In this document: positions 1-8,869 of the stretch, piece by piece
How the letters are laid out: each line of letters opens with the position of its first letter
How positions within the stretch are numbered: the first letter of the stretch is position 1
NCBI GenBank assembly: GCA_025457685.1
Contig: JALOTV010000019.1
Coordinates: 1 to 34,151 of the forward strand
Direction: 5' to 3'
DNA length: 34,151 nucleotides
Origin: Opitutaceae bacterium
GTDB taxonomy: Bacteria > Verrucomicrobiota > Verrucomicrobiia > Opitutales > Opitutaceae
Position numbers and translations under genes: made by a program
The notes under the pieces: generated by a model
Seen by the model: only the letters and a program-made list of their open reading frames with translations
Database searches by the model: none
Told to the model about the DNA's origin: nothing

Positions 1-1
1 G

Positions 2-433
2 TTGAACCGTTATGAGAGCCTGTTCAACGGCCTGAACACGATCATCGCGCACATCGCCCCGCCGGTCACCTCGGTGTTCTTGCTCGGCATTTTCTGGCCT
101 GGCGCGACGGCGCTTTCCGGCCGCCTGACGCTCTGGGCGGGCTCGGCTCTCGGGGCCGGCGTCTTTGCCCTGAACGCCATGGTGCCGGACCAGGCGCTGG
201 CCCGGGTGCCGTTCATGTTGATGGCCTTTTATCTCTTGGTGGCATGCATGCTTTTCCAGGTCGCCGTCAGCCTGATCCGCCCCGCGACCGAAGCCCAGCG
301 TGCCGGGGCGGTCTGCTGGAAGTCGCCCTGGGAACCGCTGCGCTCGCCCGGTTGGCCGGGCATGGCGGATTACCGTGTGCTTTCGCTCCTCGTCATCGCG
401 GGCATGGCGGTGCTCTACGCCTTTTTTCGCTAA
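2..433 (+). CDS. Sodium:solute symporter (SSS) family transporter, C-terminal part (truncated by window start)
   Basis: ORF open to the window edge; hydrophobic helices including 'NTIIAHIAPPVTSVFLLGIFWPGAT', typical of late TM helices of SSS transporters; adjacent to sugar catabolic genes. Confidence 0.75.
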   Translation: MNRYESLFNGLNTIIAHIAPPVTSVFLLGIFWPGATALSGRLTLWAGSALGAGVFALNAMVPDQALARVPFMLMAFYLLVACMLFQVAVSLIRPATEAQRAGAVCWKSPWEPLRSPGWPGMADYRVLSLLVIAGMAVLYAFFR

Positions 434-437
434 GCCT

Positions 438-941
438 ATGAAGCGCCTCGTTCCCATCGCCTTGGTCGTTTTTCTTTTCGCCATGTCTTCTTTCGCCAAT
501 CCCAAACCCGCCGTGCCGGCCGAGTCCGGTGCATTGCCGCCGGTTGCGCCGATTTACGGCCCTAGCAATCCCGCTCCGCTTGCCGGACATGAACCCGGTG
601 TGAAGCGTTTTGCCTCCGTGGTGGGGCTGGATCCCGCGAAGGAAAAACTCTACCGCGAACTCCACGCCGAGGTATGGCCCGAGGTGGTGGCCGCGATTCG
701 CCGCGCGAATATCGTCAATTTCAACATCTACGTGACGGAAATCGCCGGCGCGCGTTACCTGATCAGCACGTTCTTCGACTATATCGGCACCGATCCGGAA
801 AAGGATTTTGGTTCGATCGCGCTCGATCCCGTTACGCGCGACAAGTGGTGGCCGCTCACCGACGCCTGCCAGATTCGCCTGCCCGGCACGGCGGCCGGCG
901 CGCAATGGCGCCCCATGGAGCAGGTCATGCACCTGCCCTGA
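438..941 (+). CDS. L-rhamnose mutarotase (RhaM)-like protein with predicted N-terminal signal peptide
   Basis: 'VKRFASVVGLDPAKEKLYRELHAEVWPEVVAAIRRANIVNFNIYVTE...DPVTRDKWWPLTDACQ...MEQVMHLP' matches the RhaM family pattern; start chosen at ATG 438 (MKRLVPIALVVFLFAMSSFA), shorter than the ORF-track start. Confidence 0.85.
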   Translation: MKRLVPIALVVFLFAMSSFANPKPAVPAESGALPPVAPIYGPSNPAPLAGHEPGVKRFASVVGLDPAKEKLYRELHAEVWPEVVAAIRRANIVNFNIYVTEIAGARYLISTFFDYIGTDPEKDFGSIALDPVTRDKWWPLTDACQIRLPGTAAGAQWRPMEQVMHLP

Positions 942-967
942 ATCTTCCACGAAAATTTATCGACGCC

Positions 968-1819
968 ATGGCCATGCATGCACACGCCCCCATCACCGAC
1001 GCCCACCTGCACTGCTGGGATCCCAGCCTGCTGAGCTACCCATGGCTCGACTCGGTGCCGACTTTGCGCAGGCCCTATTTCGTTAGCGAACACATCGCGC
1101 AGACGGCGGCGCGAGGCGTCACGCGAAGGGTCTTTGTCCAGGCCGACTGCGCTCCGTTGCAAGCCCTCGCGGAGACGGACTGGGTCTCCGGTCAGGATGC
1201 GATAGATGCCATCGTGGCCTTCGCCCCTGTCGAGGATGGCGCAGCGCTTGAGACGGCGCTCCGCGCGTTTGCGACGCGGCCCAAGGTCAGGGGCGTGCGA
1301 CGCCTCCTGCAGGGCGAGACGGCGCCGGATTTTTGCCTGTCGAAGGAATTTGTGGCCGGTGTGCGCTCCCTGGGGCGTCATGGCTTGACCTTCGATATCT
1401 GCATCCGCGCGGACCAACTGCCGTCGGTGACCCAACTGGCCGGCCTCTGCCCGGAGGTCGTTTTTGTGCTCGATCATCTGGGCAAGCCGCCCATCCGCGC
1501 CGGCTTGCTGGACCCCTGGCGCGCGCACCTCGCCGCGATCGCCCGCCTGCCCAACGTGGTCGCAAAAATTTCCGGCCTGACGACCGAGGCGGACCACGCC
1601 GGATGGACGACCGCGCACTTGCGGCCTTTCGTGGCCCATGCGGTCGAGTGTTTCGGTTGGTCGCGTCTTTTGTTCGGCGGTGACTGGCCGGTGGTGGATC
1701 TGGCCGGAGGGATGGCGCGATGGATGGATGCCATCGAGGAGCTGACGGCCGACGCCTCCGAGGCCGAGAAACGCGCGTTATTTCATGAAAACGCGGGGCG
1801 GGTTTATCGTCTGGGCTGA
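968..1819 (+). CDS. Amidohydrolase family protein, probable L-fucono/L-rhamnono-lactonase type
   Basis: 'ITDAHLHCWDP' metal-binding N-terminus, 'FVLDHLGKPPI', 'LLFGGDWPV'; start at ATG 968; cluster context with mutarotase, SDR and FAH. Confidence 0.8.
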   Translation: MAMHAHAPITDAHLHCWDPSLLSYPWLDSVPTLRRPYFVSEHIAQTAARGVTRRVFVQADCAPLQALAETDWVSGQDAIDAIVAFAPVEDGAALETALRAFATRPKVRGVRRLLQGETAPDFCLSKEFVAGVRSLGRHGLTFDICIRADQLPSVTQLAGLCPEVVFVLDHLGKPPIRAGLLDPWRAHLAAIARLPNVVAKISGLTTEADHAGWTTAHLRPFVAHAVECFGWSRLLFGGDWPVVDLAGGMARWMDAIEELTADASEAEKRALFHENAGRVYRLG

Positions 1820-1834
1820 GCGGCGCCTTTCCTC

Positions 1835-2605
1835 ATGCAACTCCCTTCGCGTTTCACTTCCAAACATGTGCTGGTCACCGGTGGTGGCTCGGGCATCGGG
1901 CGCGCCATCGCCCTGCGTTTCGCCGCCGAGGGCGCGCATGTGATCATTCTGGAGCTCAGGGCTGAGGCGGGAGCCGAGGTGGTCGCGGCGATCGTTGCCG
2001 CCGGAGGCTCTGCGGAAGTGGTGGCGGCGGATGTCGCCTCTACGGACTCGATGCGTCGTGCGTTCGAATCGATCGGCGCGCTCGACGTCCTCGTGAACAA
2101 CGCCGGCATCGCCCACGTGGGAAACGTGCTGAACACGAGCGCGGAGGATCTCGACCGGCTCTACGCGGTGAACGTGCGCGGCGCCTACCACACCTTGCAC
2201 TTTGGTATCCCCAAACTGCTCGAGCGGGGTGGGGGAGCCATTCTCAACCTGGCGTCGATCGCGTCGAAGGTTGGCCTGCAGGACCGCTTCGCCTACGGCA
2301 TGACCAAGGGGGCGATGTTGAGCATGACCCTCTCGGTGGCGCGCGACTTCGTGGATAAAAAGATTCGCTGCAACTGCGTCTGTCCGGCCCGCGTGCACAC
2401 CCCGTTTGTGGACGGGTTTATTTCCAAAAACTATCCCGGTCGGGAGGCGGAGATGTTTCAAAAACTCTCGGCCTCGCAGCCCATCGGGCGCATGGGCGAG
2501 CCGCACGAGGTCGCCGCACTGGCCGCTTTTCTCTGCTCGGCGGAGGCGGGGTTCATCACCGGCTCGGCCTACGATATCGACGGGGGTGTGACGCTGCTGC
2601 GCTAG
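1835..2605 (+). CDS. SDR family oxidoreductase (probable deoxysugar-acid dehydrogenase)
   Basis: TGGGSGIG cofactor motif, NNAG, catalytic Y-x3-K (YGMTK), C-terminal 'GSAYDIDGG'. Confidence 0.9.
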   Translation: MQLPSRFTSKHVLVTGGGSGIGRAIALRFAAEGAHVIILELRAEAGAEVVAAIVAAGGSAEVVAADVASTDSMRRAFESIGALDVLVNNAGIAHVGNVLNTSAEDLDRLYAVNVRGAYHTLHFGIPKLLERGGGAILNLASIASKVGLQDRFAYGMTKGAMLSMTLSVARDFVDKKIRCNCVCPARVHTPFVDGFISKNYPGREAEMFQKLSASQPIGRMGEPHEVAALAAFLCSAEAGFITGSAYDIDGGVTLLR

Positions 2606-2629
2606 CGCCGGCCCCCAAACGTTTTTCCC

Positions 2630-3493
2630 ATGAAACTCCTCCGCTTTGGACCTCCCGAAAATGAAAAGCCCGGCGTGTTGACCGCCGACGGACGGCGACT
2701 CGATGTGTCGGCCGCAGTTTCGGACTTTGACGAAAAGTTTTTCGCCTCGGGCGGTCTGGAACGACTCGCCGCCTGGCTGGCTTCTCCCGCCGCTGCCGGC
2801 GCCCCCGTGATACCGGACTCCGCACGGCTGGGTTCGCCGATCGCGCGGCCGAGCAAGATCATCTGCATCGGGCTCAATTACCGGGACCATGCGGCGGAGT
2901 CCGGCATGGCCGCGCCCGCCGAGCCGGTGGTGTTTTTCAAATCGACCACCGCGCTTGCCGGTCCTTGCGACGATCTCGTGATTCCCCGCGGTTCGCAAAA
3001 GACCGACTGGGAAGTCGAACTCGCCGTCGTGATCGGCCGCACCACCCGCCACGTCACGCCGCCCGAGGCCCACGCCTGCATCGCCGGCTATGTGTTGCAC
3101 AACGATTACTCGGAACGCGAGTGGCAGCTGGAACGCGGCGGCCAGTGGGTGAAGGGCAAAAGCGCCGACACGTTTGCCCCCTTGGGGCCGTGGTTGGTGA
3201 CACGCGACGAGATCCCCGACGTCGGAAATCTGAACCTGTGGCTCACGGTCAATGGACGCGGGTTTCAACGCGGACACACCTCCAACCTGATCTTCGACGT
3301 GCCCACCATCGTGAGCTACCTGAGCAACTTCATGACTCTGCTGCCCGGCGACGTGATTTCCACCGGCACCCCCGCCGGCGTGGGTTTGGGGCAAAAGCCG
3401 CCCCTGTATTTGAAACCGGGAGACGTGGTCGAGCTGGGCATCGACGGCCTCGGCACCCAGCGTCAGGTCGCTCGGGCTTGGTCTGCGGCATGA
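2630..3493 (+). CDS. Fumarylacetoacetate hydrolase family protein (candidate 2,4-diketo-3-deoxy-sugar acid hydrolase)
   Basis: 'KIICIGLNYRDHAAESG', 'DWEVELAVVIGR', 'GDVISTGTPAGVGLGQKPP' FAH motifs. Confidence 0.9.
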   Translation: MKLLRFGPPENEKPGVLTADGRRLDVSAAVSDFDEKFFASGGLERLAAWLASPAAAGAPVIPDSARLGSPIARPSKIICIGLNYRDHAAESGMAAPAEPVVFFKSTTALAGPCDDLVIPRGSQKTDWEVELAVVIGRTTRHVTPPEAHACIAGYVLHNDYSEREWQLERGGQWVKGKSADTFAPLGPWLVTRDEIPDVGNLNLWLTVNGRGFQRGHTSNLIFDVPTIVSYLSNFMTLLPGDVISTGTPAGVGLGQKPPLYLKPGDVVELGIDGLGTQRQVARAWSAA

Positions 3494-3616
3494 CGGGTCC
3501 ATGTCTAGGCGACAGAAGCCCCACGAACCCTGCGTAAACGAAGGGAACTCCGATAAATCGAGGCTTGCGCCGCGCTCCCGCGCCCGTTGCTTTCTTCCCT
3601 TTTAACCAATCCCACC

Positions 3617-3784
3617 ATGGCCCAAGAACTCGTCACCCTTGAATGCACCGAAGCCCGCAAAGAGGGCAAACCCACCTCGCGCTACCTGACCTTCCGTAAC
3701 AAGAAGACTGTCACCGAGCGCATCGAGAAGAAGAAGTATAACCCCTTCTTGAAGCGCCACACCGTGCACAAGGAGATCAAGTAA
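3617..3784 (+). CDS. rpmG: 50S ribosomal protein L33
   Basis: [55 protein letters not shown]; start at ATG 3617. Confidence 0.95.
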   Translation: MAQELVTLECTEARKEGKPTSRYLTFRNKKTVTERIEKKKYNPFLKRHTVHKEIK

Positions 3785-3793
3785 GTCTCTTCC

Positions 3794-3814
3794 AGAGAGA
3801 GCTTTCTCTCTTTT
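3794..3814 (+). terminator. Possible first rho-independent terminator of rpmG
   Basis: AGAGAGA-gctt-TCTCTCT followed by TTT. Confidence 0.5.
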
Positions 3815-3823
3815 CAGTCCTTC

Positions 3824-3854
3824 GCCCGCGATCCATCCGATCGCGGGCTTTTTT
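3824..3854 (+). terminator. Rho-independent terminator downstream of rpmG
   Basis: GCCCGCGATC-catcc-GATCGCGGGC + TTTTTT. Confidence 0.85.
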
Positions 3855-3873
3855 GCGCCCGTCGCCAGGCGGC

Positions 3874-5001
3874 TCAGGTCGTCGCGGCGGCGGCCAGCGA
3901 GGCGCGATCTTGCTCGGTCTTTAGGCGAAGTTGGCCGCAGGCGGCGTCGATATCGTGTCCCTTTTCGCGTCGGAGCGTCACCGGCACGCGCGCTTCGCGG
4001 AGCACGTCGGCGAAGCGCTCCATGCGGTTGCCGGAGGGACGTTTCCACGGGAGGCCCTCGACGGTGTTGTAGGGGATGAGATTCACGTGGGCGTGCAGAT
4101 CGGCGGCGATGTCGCGCAGGGCGGCGGCCTGGTCCAGCGAGTCGTTGATGTCCTCGATGAGGATAAACTCCAACGTGACCATGCGACCGTGCTTTTCGCT
4201 AAAGGTGCGGATGGCGGGGATGAGTTTTGCCAGCGGGTAGGCCTTGTTGACCGGCATGATTTTCTCGCGGACCTCGTCGGTCGCGCCGTGGAGCGAGATG
4301 GCGAGCCGGAAGCCCAGAGGCTCCTCGGCGAGCTGGAGGATCTTGGGCACCAGGCCGCTGGTCGAAAGGGTGATGCGGCGGGCGCCGAAGCCCAGGCCCC
4401 ACTCGGCGTTGACGATGGTGAGGGCGCGCAGCACGGCGTCGTAGTTGGCGAGGGGTTCGCCCATGCCCATGACGACGATGTTGTCGAAGGTGGCGAGGCC
4501 GGCGTGGGCGCGCGGATCGTGGGCGTCCTCGCGGTAGCAGACCTGGAGCAACTGGGAGACGATTTCGCCGGCATCGAGGTCGCGTTTCCAGCCGGCGAGG
4601 CCGGACGCGCAAAATTTGCAGGCCATGGCGCAGCCGACCTGGGTGGAGATGCAGATGGTTTTGCGCGATTGGTCCAGACCCACGCCCTCCTGCGGGGCGC
4701 GGATGATGACGGTCTCGATGAGCTGGCGGTCGCCGAGCTCGAAGAGAAGTTTGTCGGTGACGTCGCGCGATTGTTTGTCGAACAGCAGCTTGATGGGGTG
4801 CAGCTCGAAGGTCTCGGCCAGCCAGGCGCGGAGCGGCTTGGAGAGGTTGCTCATCTCGTCCCAAGAGCGGGCGCGCTTCTTGTAAACCCACTCCAGGATC
4901 TGTTTGGCGCGAAAAGCGGGTTCGCCGCGCTCCTGCAGGCGCGCGGTGAGGGTGTCGAGGGTCTCGCCGGTGAGGGCGGGCTTGGCGGGCGTGAACTTCA
5001 T
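3874..5001 (-). CDS. rlmN: 23S rRNA (adenine(2503)-C(2))-methyltransferase RlmN
   Basis: Radical SAM motif 'CAMACKFCASG', 'MGMGEPLANYD', C-terminal 'GHDIDAACGQL'; start at internal Met (MKFTPAKPALTG). Confidence 0.95.
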   Translation of the reverse strand: MKFTPAKPALTGETLDTLTARLQERGEPAFRAKQILEWVYKKRARSWDEMSNLSKPLRAWLAETFELHPIKLLFDKQSRDVTDKLLFELGDRQLIETVIIRAPQEGVGLDQSRKTICISTQVGCAMACKFCASGLAGWKRDLDAGEIVSQLLQVCYREDAHDPRAHAGLATFDNIVVMGMGEPLANYDAVLRALTIVNAEWGLGFGARRITLSTSGLVPKILQLAEEPLGFRLAISLHGATDEVREKIMPVNKAYPLAKLIPAIRTFSEKHGRMVTLEFILIEDINDSLDQAAALRDIAADLHAHVNLIPYNTVEGLPWKRPSGNRMERFADVLREARVPVTLRREKGHDIDAACGQLRLKTEQDRASLAAAATT

Positions 5002-5074
5002 GCTTGGACAACACGCTCGCACGCGGCGGACTCTTGGCAACACCGCGCCTCCGTCCACGATCACGCTCCACGCC

Positions 5075-6211
5075 ATGGGTCTTTTACATCGTCATATTTT
5101 TTCCAGCGTGGGCGGCGCCTGCGTGGTCGCGGTGGCGCTGTTCGCGTTTGTGCTCATCGCCGGCCAGGCGTTGCGGGACCTGCTCGGTTACCTGATGGCG
5201 GGGCAGATATCGGCGGCCACGGCGCTCAAGCTCGTCGCGCTCATCCTGCCCTACGTGGCGGTCTACGCGCTGCCGATCGGTTTGCTGACCGCGGTGCTGC
5301 TTGTGCTGGGGCGCATGTCCAGCCAGCAGGAGATCACCGCGATGCGGGCGGCCGGGCTAAGTCTCGGCTATATCTCGCGCCCCATCTGGATCATCGCGGC
5401 GGCGGCGGTGCTGTTGTCGCTGGCCTTGAATTTTCAGATCATGCCTAAGGCGCGCACCGCCTACCGGGCGACCCTGGTGGAGGCGGTGCGGCAGAATCCT
5501 CTGAATTTCATCGTGCCCCGGACCTTCGTGCGGGATTTCCCCGGCTTCGTGGTCTATGTCGGCGCGCGGGATGGGGCGGAGTTGCAGGACTTTTGGCTGT
5601 GGCAACTCGACGGCCAGAAACGCGTGACGAGCTTCGCGCGCGCCAAGTCCGGCACGGTGGCCTTTCGCGACGAGGATAGCCGGATAATCCTCACCCTGCG
5701 CGACGTGACGGTGGAGACCCGCGATGGCGACGATCCGGAGAACTTCGCGCGGCCCCAGCCGGTGGGAAATTCCGACGCGATGACGGTGGAGCTGAAACTC
5801 GACGGCGTGTTTCGCACCATGCAGTTCAACCAAAAGATCAACTGGATGACCTATGGCGAATTGGTTGCGAGGCGCGACGTGCTCGCGGCCCGCGGCGACC
5901 ACGCCACGGCGGCGGAGCGCAAGGAGCTGCTGCGCGTGCGTATCGCGTTGAGCGAAAAAGCGGCGGCGAGTTTCGGCGTGTTGGCGCTGGCCTTCGTGGC
6001 GGTGCCGCTGGGCATCAAAGTTTCCCGGAAAGAGACATCCGCCAACCTGGGCCTCGCGGTCGCGCTCGTGCTGGGCTACTACTTTCTCGCCTCGTTTGGC
6101 GGGATGCTGGAGCGCGCGCCAGAACTCAGGCCCGAACTTTGGGTCTGGATACCGCCGCTGGCGTATGCCTGCGCCGGCGTGTGGTTGTTCCGACGCGTTG
6201 ACCGGGCCTGA
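5075..6211 (+). CDS. LptF/LptG family permease
   Basis: N-terminal TM cluster, 'PYVAVYALPIGLLTAVLLVLGRMSSQQEITAMRAAGLS' and C-terminal TM set typical of the YjgP/YjgQ family; start at ATG 5075. Confidence 0.9.
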   Translation: MGLLHRHIFSSVGGACVVAVALFAFVLIAGQALRDLLGYLMAGQISAATALKLVALILPYVAVYALPIGLLTAVLLVLGRMSSQQEITAMRAAGLSLGYISRPIWIIAAAAVLLSLALNFQIMPKARTAYRATLVEAVRQNPLNFIVPRTFVRDFPGFVVYVGARDGAELQDFWLWQLDGQKRVTSFARAKSGTVAFRDEDSRIILTLRDVTVETRDGDDPENFARPQPVGNSDAMTVELKLDGVFRTMQFNQKINWMTYGELVARRDVLAARGDHATAAERKELLRVRIALSEKAAASFGVLALAFVAVPLGIKVSRKETSANLGLAVALVLGYYFLASFGGMLERAPELRPELWVWIPPLAYACAGVWLFRRVDRA

Positions 6212-6260
6212 GCTTGGTGCGGATGCCCGATCAACGCGCCGCCGGGCGCTTGCGAGATGA

Positions 6261-7928
6261 TCAAGCCAGCGCGCGGTTCAGCGCGCTGACGATGGCGCGG
6301 ATGGAGGCGACCTCGATGTTGGTGTCCACGCCCGCGCCGAACAGGCTGCGACCTCCGGCGAGTTTGAGCTGGATGTAACTGACCGCGCGGGCCTCCGCGC
6401 CGCTGCCCAGCGAGTGTTCGCTGTAGCTTTGCACGTCGCAGGCGGGCACCCGGCCCGTGGTGGCGAGGCCGCGGACGAAGGCGTCGATGGGGCCGTTGCC
6501 CTGGCCGGTGAGGCGCACGGTGTCGCCACGCAGAGTGAGCTCGGCCTCGCAGGTCACCTGCGCGCCGCGCTCCGTGGTGCGGAACTCACGGAGCACGATG
6601 GCGGCGGCGGGCTGATGGAGGTATTCGCGCTCGAAGGCGCCGCGGATCTCGTCGGGCGTGAGCTCGGTGCCCTGTTTGTCGGCGAGGTCGTTGACCACCT
6701 TACCGATCTCCTTGTGCATGAGCTTGGGCAGCTGGTAGCCGAACTCCGTCTCGAGCACGTAGGCCACGCCGCCTTTGCCGGATTGGGAGTTGATGCGGAT
6801 AATTGCCTTGTAGGTGCGACCGATGTCGGCCGGGTCGATCGGAATGTAGATAACATCCCACGGGCGGCCGGGTTTTTGGTGCGGCCACGACTTCTTGATC
6901 GCGTCCTGGTGCGAGCCGCTGAAGGCGGTGAACACGAGGTCGCCGCCGTAGGGCTGGCGGGGCGGCACCTCCATGCGGGTGCAGCGCTCATACACCTCGC
7001 GGACATGGGGAAGGTTGGAGAAATCCAGGCCGGTCTCGATGCCGTGGGTGTGGAGATTCAGCGCGACGGTGACCACGTCGAGGTTCCCCGTGCGTTCGCC
7101 GTTGCCGAAGAGCGTGCCTTCGACGCGATCCGCGCCCGCGAGCAGGCCCAGCTCGGTGGCGGCCACGCCGGTGCCGCGATCGTTGTGGGTGTGGAGCGAG
7201 ACGAGCGTGAGCTCGCGGCGCGTGAGATGGCGGCACATCCACTCGATCTGGTCGGCGTGCACGTTGGGCGTGGCGTATTCCACCGTGGCGGGCAGGTTGA
7301 GGATGATCTTGTTGTCCGCCGTGGGTTGCCAGACGTCGGTGACGGCTTCGCAGATCTCCAGCGCGAAATCCAACTCGGTGCTGGTGAAGCTTTCCGGCGA
7401 ATACTCCAGCCGGATGCGCGAGCCCTCGGCCACGAGCGCGGCCATGTGTTGCTTCAACCACAAGATGCCGCGCACCGCGATGGCCTTGATGTCCTCGCGC
7501 GAGGCGCCGAACACGTATTCGCGCTGTTTGGGCGAGGTGGAGTTGTAGAGGTGGAAGATGATGTTTTTCGCGCCGCGCAGGGCTTCGAGCGAGCGGACGA
7601 TCAGATCTTCGCGGCACTGGCAGAGGATCTGGAGCGAGACGTCGTCCGGGATGCGTTTTTCCTCGATGAGCCGGCGGCAGAAATCGAATTCGATCTGGGA
7701 GGCGGAGGGAAAGCCGACCTCGATCTCCTTAAACCCGATCGCGACCAGCATCTCGAAGTATTCGAGTTTTTCCGCCACGCTCATGGGCTGGGCCAGGGCC
7801 TGGTTGCCATCGCGGAGATCCACCGAGCACCAGATGGGGGCGCGTTCATGGACGCGGTTCGGCCATTGGCGGTCTGGCAGATGAACGGGTGTGAAGGGCG
7901 TGTATTTGCCGGCGGGAGAAAAGGGCAT
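6261..7928 (-). CDS. leuA: 2-isopropylmalate synthase
   Basis: 'APIWCSVDLRDGNQAL', 'SLHTHNDRGTGVAATELGLLAGADRVEGTLFGNGERTGNLD'; C-terminal LeuA dimer/regulatory domain; start at 7928 (MPFSPAGKYTPF). Confidence 0.95.
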   Translation of the reverse strand: MPFSPAGKYTPFTPVHLPDRQWPNRVHERAPIWCSVDLRDGNQALAQPMSVAEKLEYFEMLVAIGFKEIEVGFPSASQIEFDFCRRLIEEKRIPDDVSLQILCQCREDLIVRSLEALRGAKNIIFHLYNSTSPKQREYVFGASREDIKAIAVRGILWLKQHMAALVAEGSRIRLEYSPESFTSTELDFALEICEAVTDVWQPTADNKIILNLPATVEYATPNVHADQIEWMCRHLTRRELTLVSLHTHNDRGTGVAATELGLLAGADRVEGTLFGNGERTGNLDVVTVALNLHTHGIETGLDFSNLPHVREVYERCTRMEVPPRQPYGGDLVFTAFSGSHQDAIKKSWPHQKPGRPWDVIYIPIDPADIGRTYKAIIRINSQSGKGGVAYVLETEFGYQLPKLMHKEIGKVVNDLADKQGTELTPDEIRGAFEREYLHQPAAAIVLREFRTTERGAQVTCEAELTLRGDTVRLTGQGNGPIDAFVRGLATTGRVPACDVQSYSEHSLGSGAEARAVSYIQLKLAGGRSLFGAGVDTNIEVASIRAIVSALNRALA

Positions 7929-8034
7929 AGGAATGGAGTGAGAAAAGCGGGTGAACGAGTTAATGTGAAGCAGCGATGCGACGCCGAGGGTTCGCAGCAA
8001 AGCTGCGAAGGGCGGATCAATAAAATGCAGGCCG

Positions 8035-8077
8035 GACGCACGATCGACCGCAGGCGCGGTCTCGGGGATCGTGCGTC
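8035..8077 (-). promoter_or_regulatory. Strong hairpin in leuA 5' leader (candidate attenuator/structured leader)
   Basis: 11-bp outer stem GACGCACGATC/GATCGTGCGTC enclosing 6-bp inner stem GACCGC-GCCT-GCGGTC; lies between a candidate leader peptide and leuA. Confidence 0.5.
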
Positions 8078-8112
8078 TAGGTAAGTCGAAGCGACTGTGC
8101 GGTGCCTTGCAT
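8077..8112 (-). CDS. Candidate 11-aa leader peptide MQGTAQSLRLT upstream of leuA
   Basis: ATG CAA GGC ACC GCA CAG TCG CTT CGA CTT ACC TAG, ending at the base of the hairpin; two CTT Leu codons; weak or no Shine-Dalgarno. Confidence 0.3.
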   Translation of the reverse strand: MQGTAQSLRLT

Positions 8113-8257
8113 CCGATGTATTTTTGAACCTGTCCTGCCCGCCTAGTCAAGGCGGTGGGCTGGGCTGGCCCACGAGGCTTCGGAGTAGCTTCGCGCTGTA
8201 ACCGCAGGGGAGGTCGGACGTCTTGAGTTTCGTGCATGCAACCTCCTCACTTGCTCC

Positions 8258-8869
8258 ATGCTGCCGCCACCTGACGCCGACGACGATGATTCGCCGCCCG
8301 ATGTCGAGGGCTGGCTCGCGCGCATTCGCTCCGGGGACCAGCAGGCTGCCCGTCAACTCGTCGAACACCTCTATCCCCAGGTCATCCGCATCGTCCGCGC
8401 GCGCTTGCCGCGCCGGGGTGGCGAAGAGGATCTGGCCCAGGACATCTTTCTGAAAATGTTCACGCGTCTGGACCAATATCAAGGTCAGGTGCCCTTGGCC
8501 CACTGGGTCTCGCGGATCGCCGTCACCACCTGCATCGACGCCCTGCGCGCACAGCGCCGCCGGCCCGAGCTGCGGTGGGCCGATCTATCCGAGACCGAGG
8601 CGGATACCTTGGACGCGGTGCTCACCCGCGAGGATTCCGCCGACACGGCCGACGCGCTGGCCTCGCACGAGCTGGTGCACAAATTGCTCGACCAACTGGA
8701 GCCGCGCGACCGCCTTGTGTTGCAGCTTCTGGATCTGGAACAGAAGACGCTGATCGAGATCCGGGATATCACCGGCTGGAACACCACCCTGATCAAAGTC
8801 CGCGCCTTCCGGGCACGGAGAAAATTGCAAAAGCTTTTCCAAAAACTCACCCAAAAGGAGCGCACATGA
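8258..8869 (+). CDS. ECF-type RNA polymerase sigma factor
   Basis: Sigma70 region 2 'RQLVEHLYPQVIRIVRARLP...EEDLAQDIFLKMFTRLDQYQG...WVSRIAVTTCIDALRAQRRR' and region 4 'LEPRDRLVLQLLDLEQKTLIEIRDITGWNTTLIKVRAFRARRKLQKL'. Confidence 0.92.
   Translation: MLPPPDADDDDSPPDVEGWLARIRSGDQQAARQLVEHLYPQVIRIVRARLPRRGGEEDLAQDIFLKMFTRLDQYQGQVPLAHWVSRIAVTTCIDALRAQRRRPELRWADLSETEADTLDAVLTREDSADTADALASHELVHKLLDQLEPRDRLVLQLLDLEQKTLIEIRDITGWNTTLIKVRAFRARRKLQKLFQKLTQKERT

Noticed and set aside
1778-3502. 574-aa minus-strand ORF antisense to the SDR and FAH genes
   Set aside because: Shadow ORF; its His/Arg/Gly-rich translation has no domain pattern, while the plus strand encodes clear enzymes
6414-8084. 556-aa plus-strand ORF antisense to leuA
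   Set aside because: Shadow ORF in the antisense of leuA; no recognisable protein features
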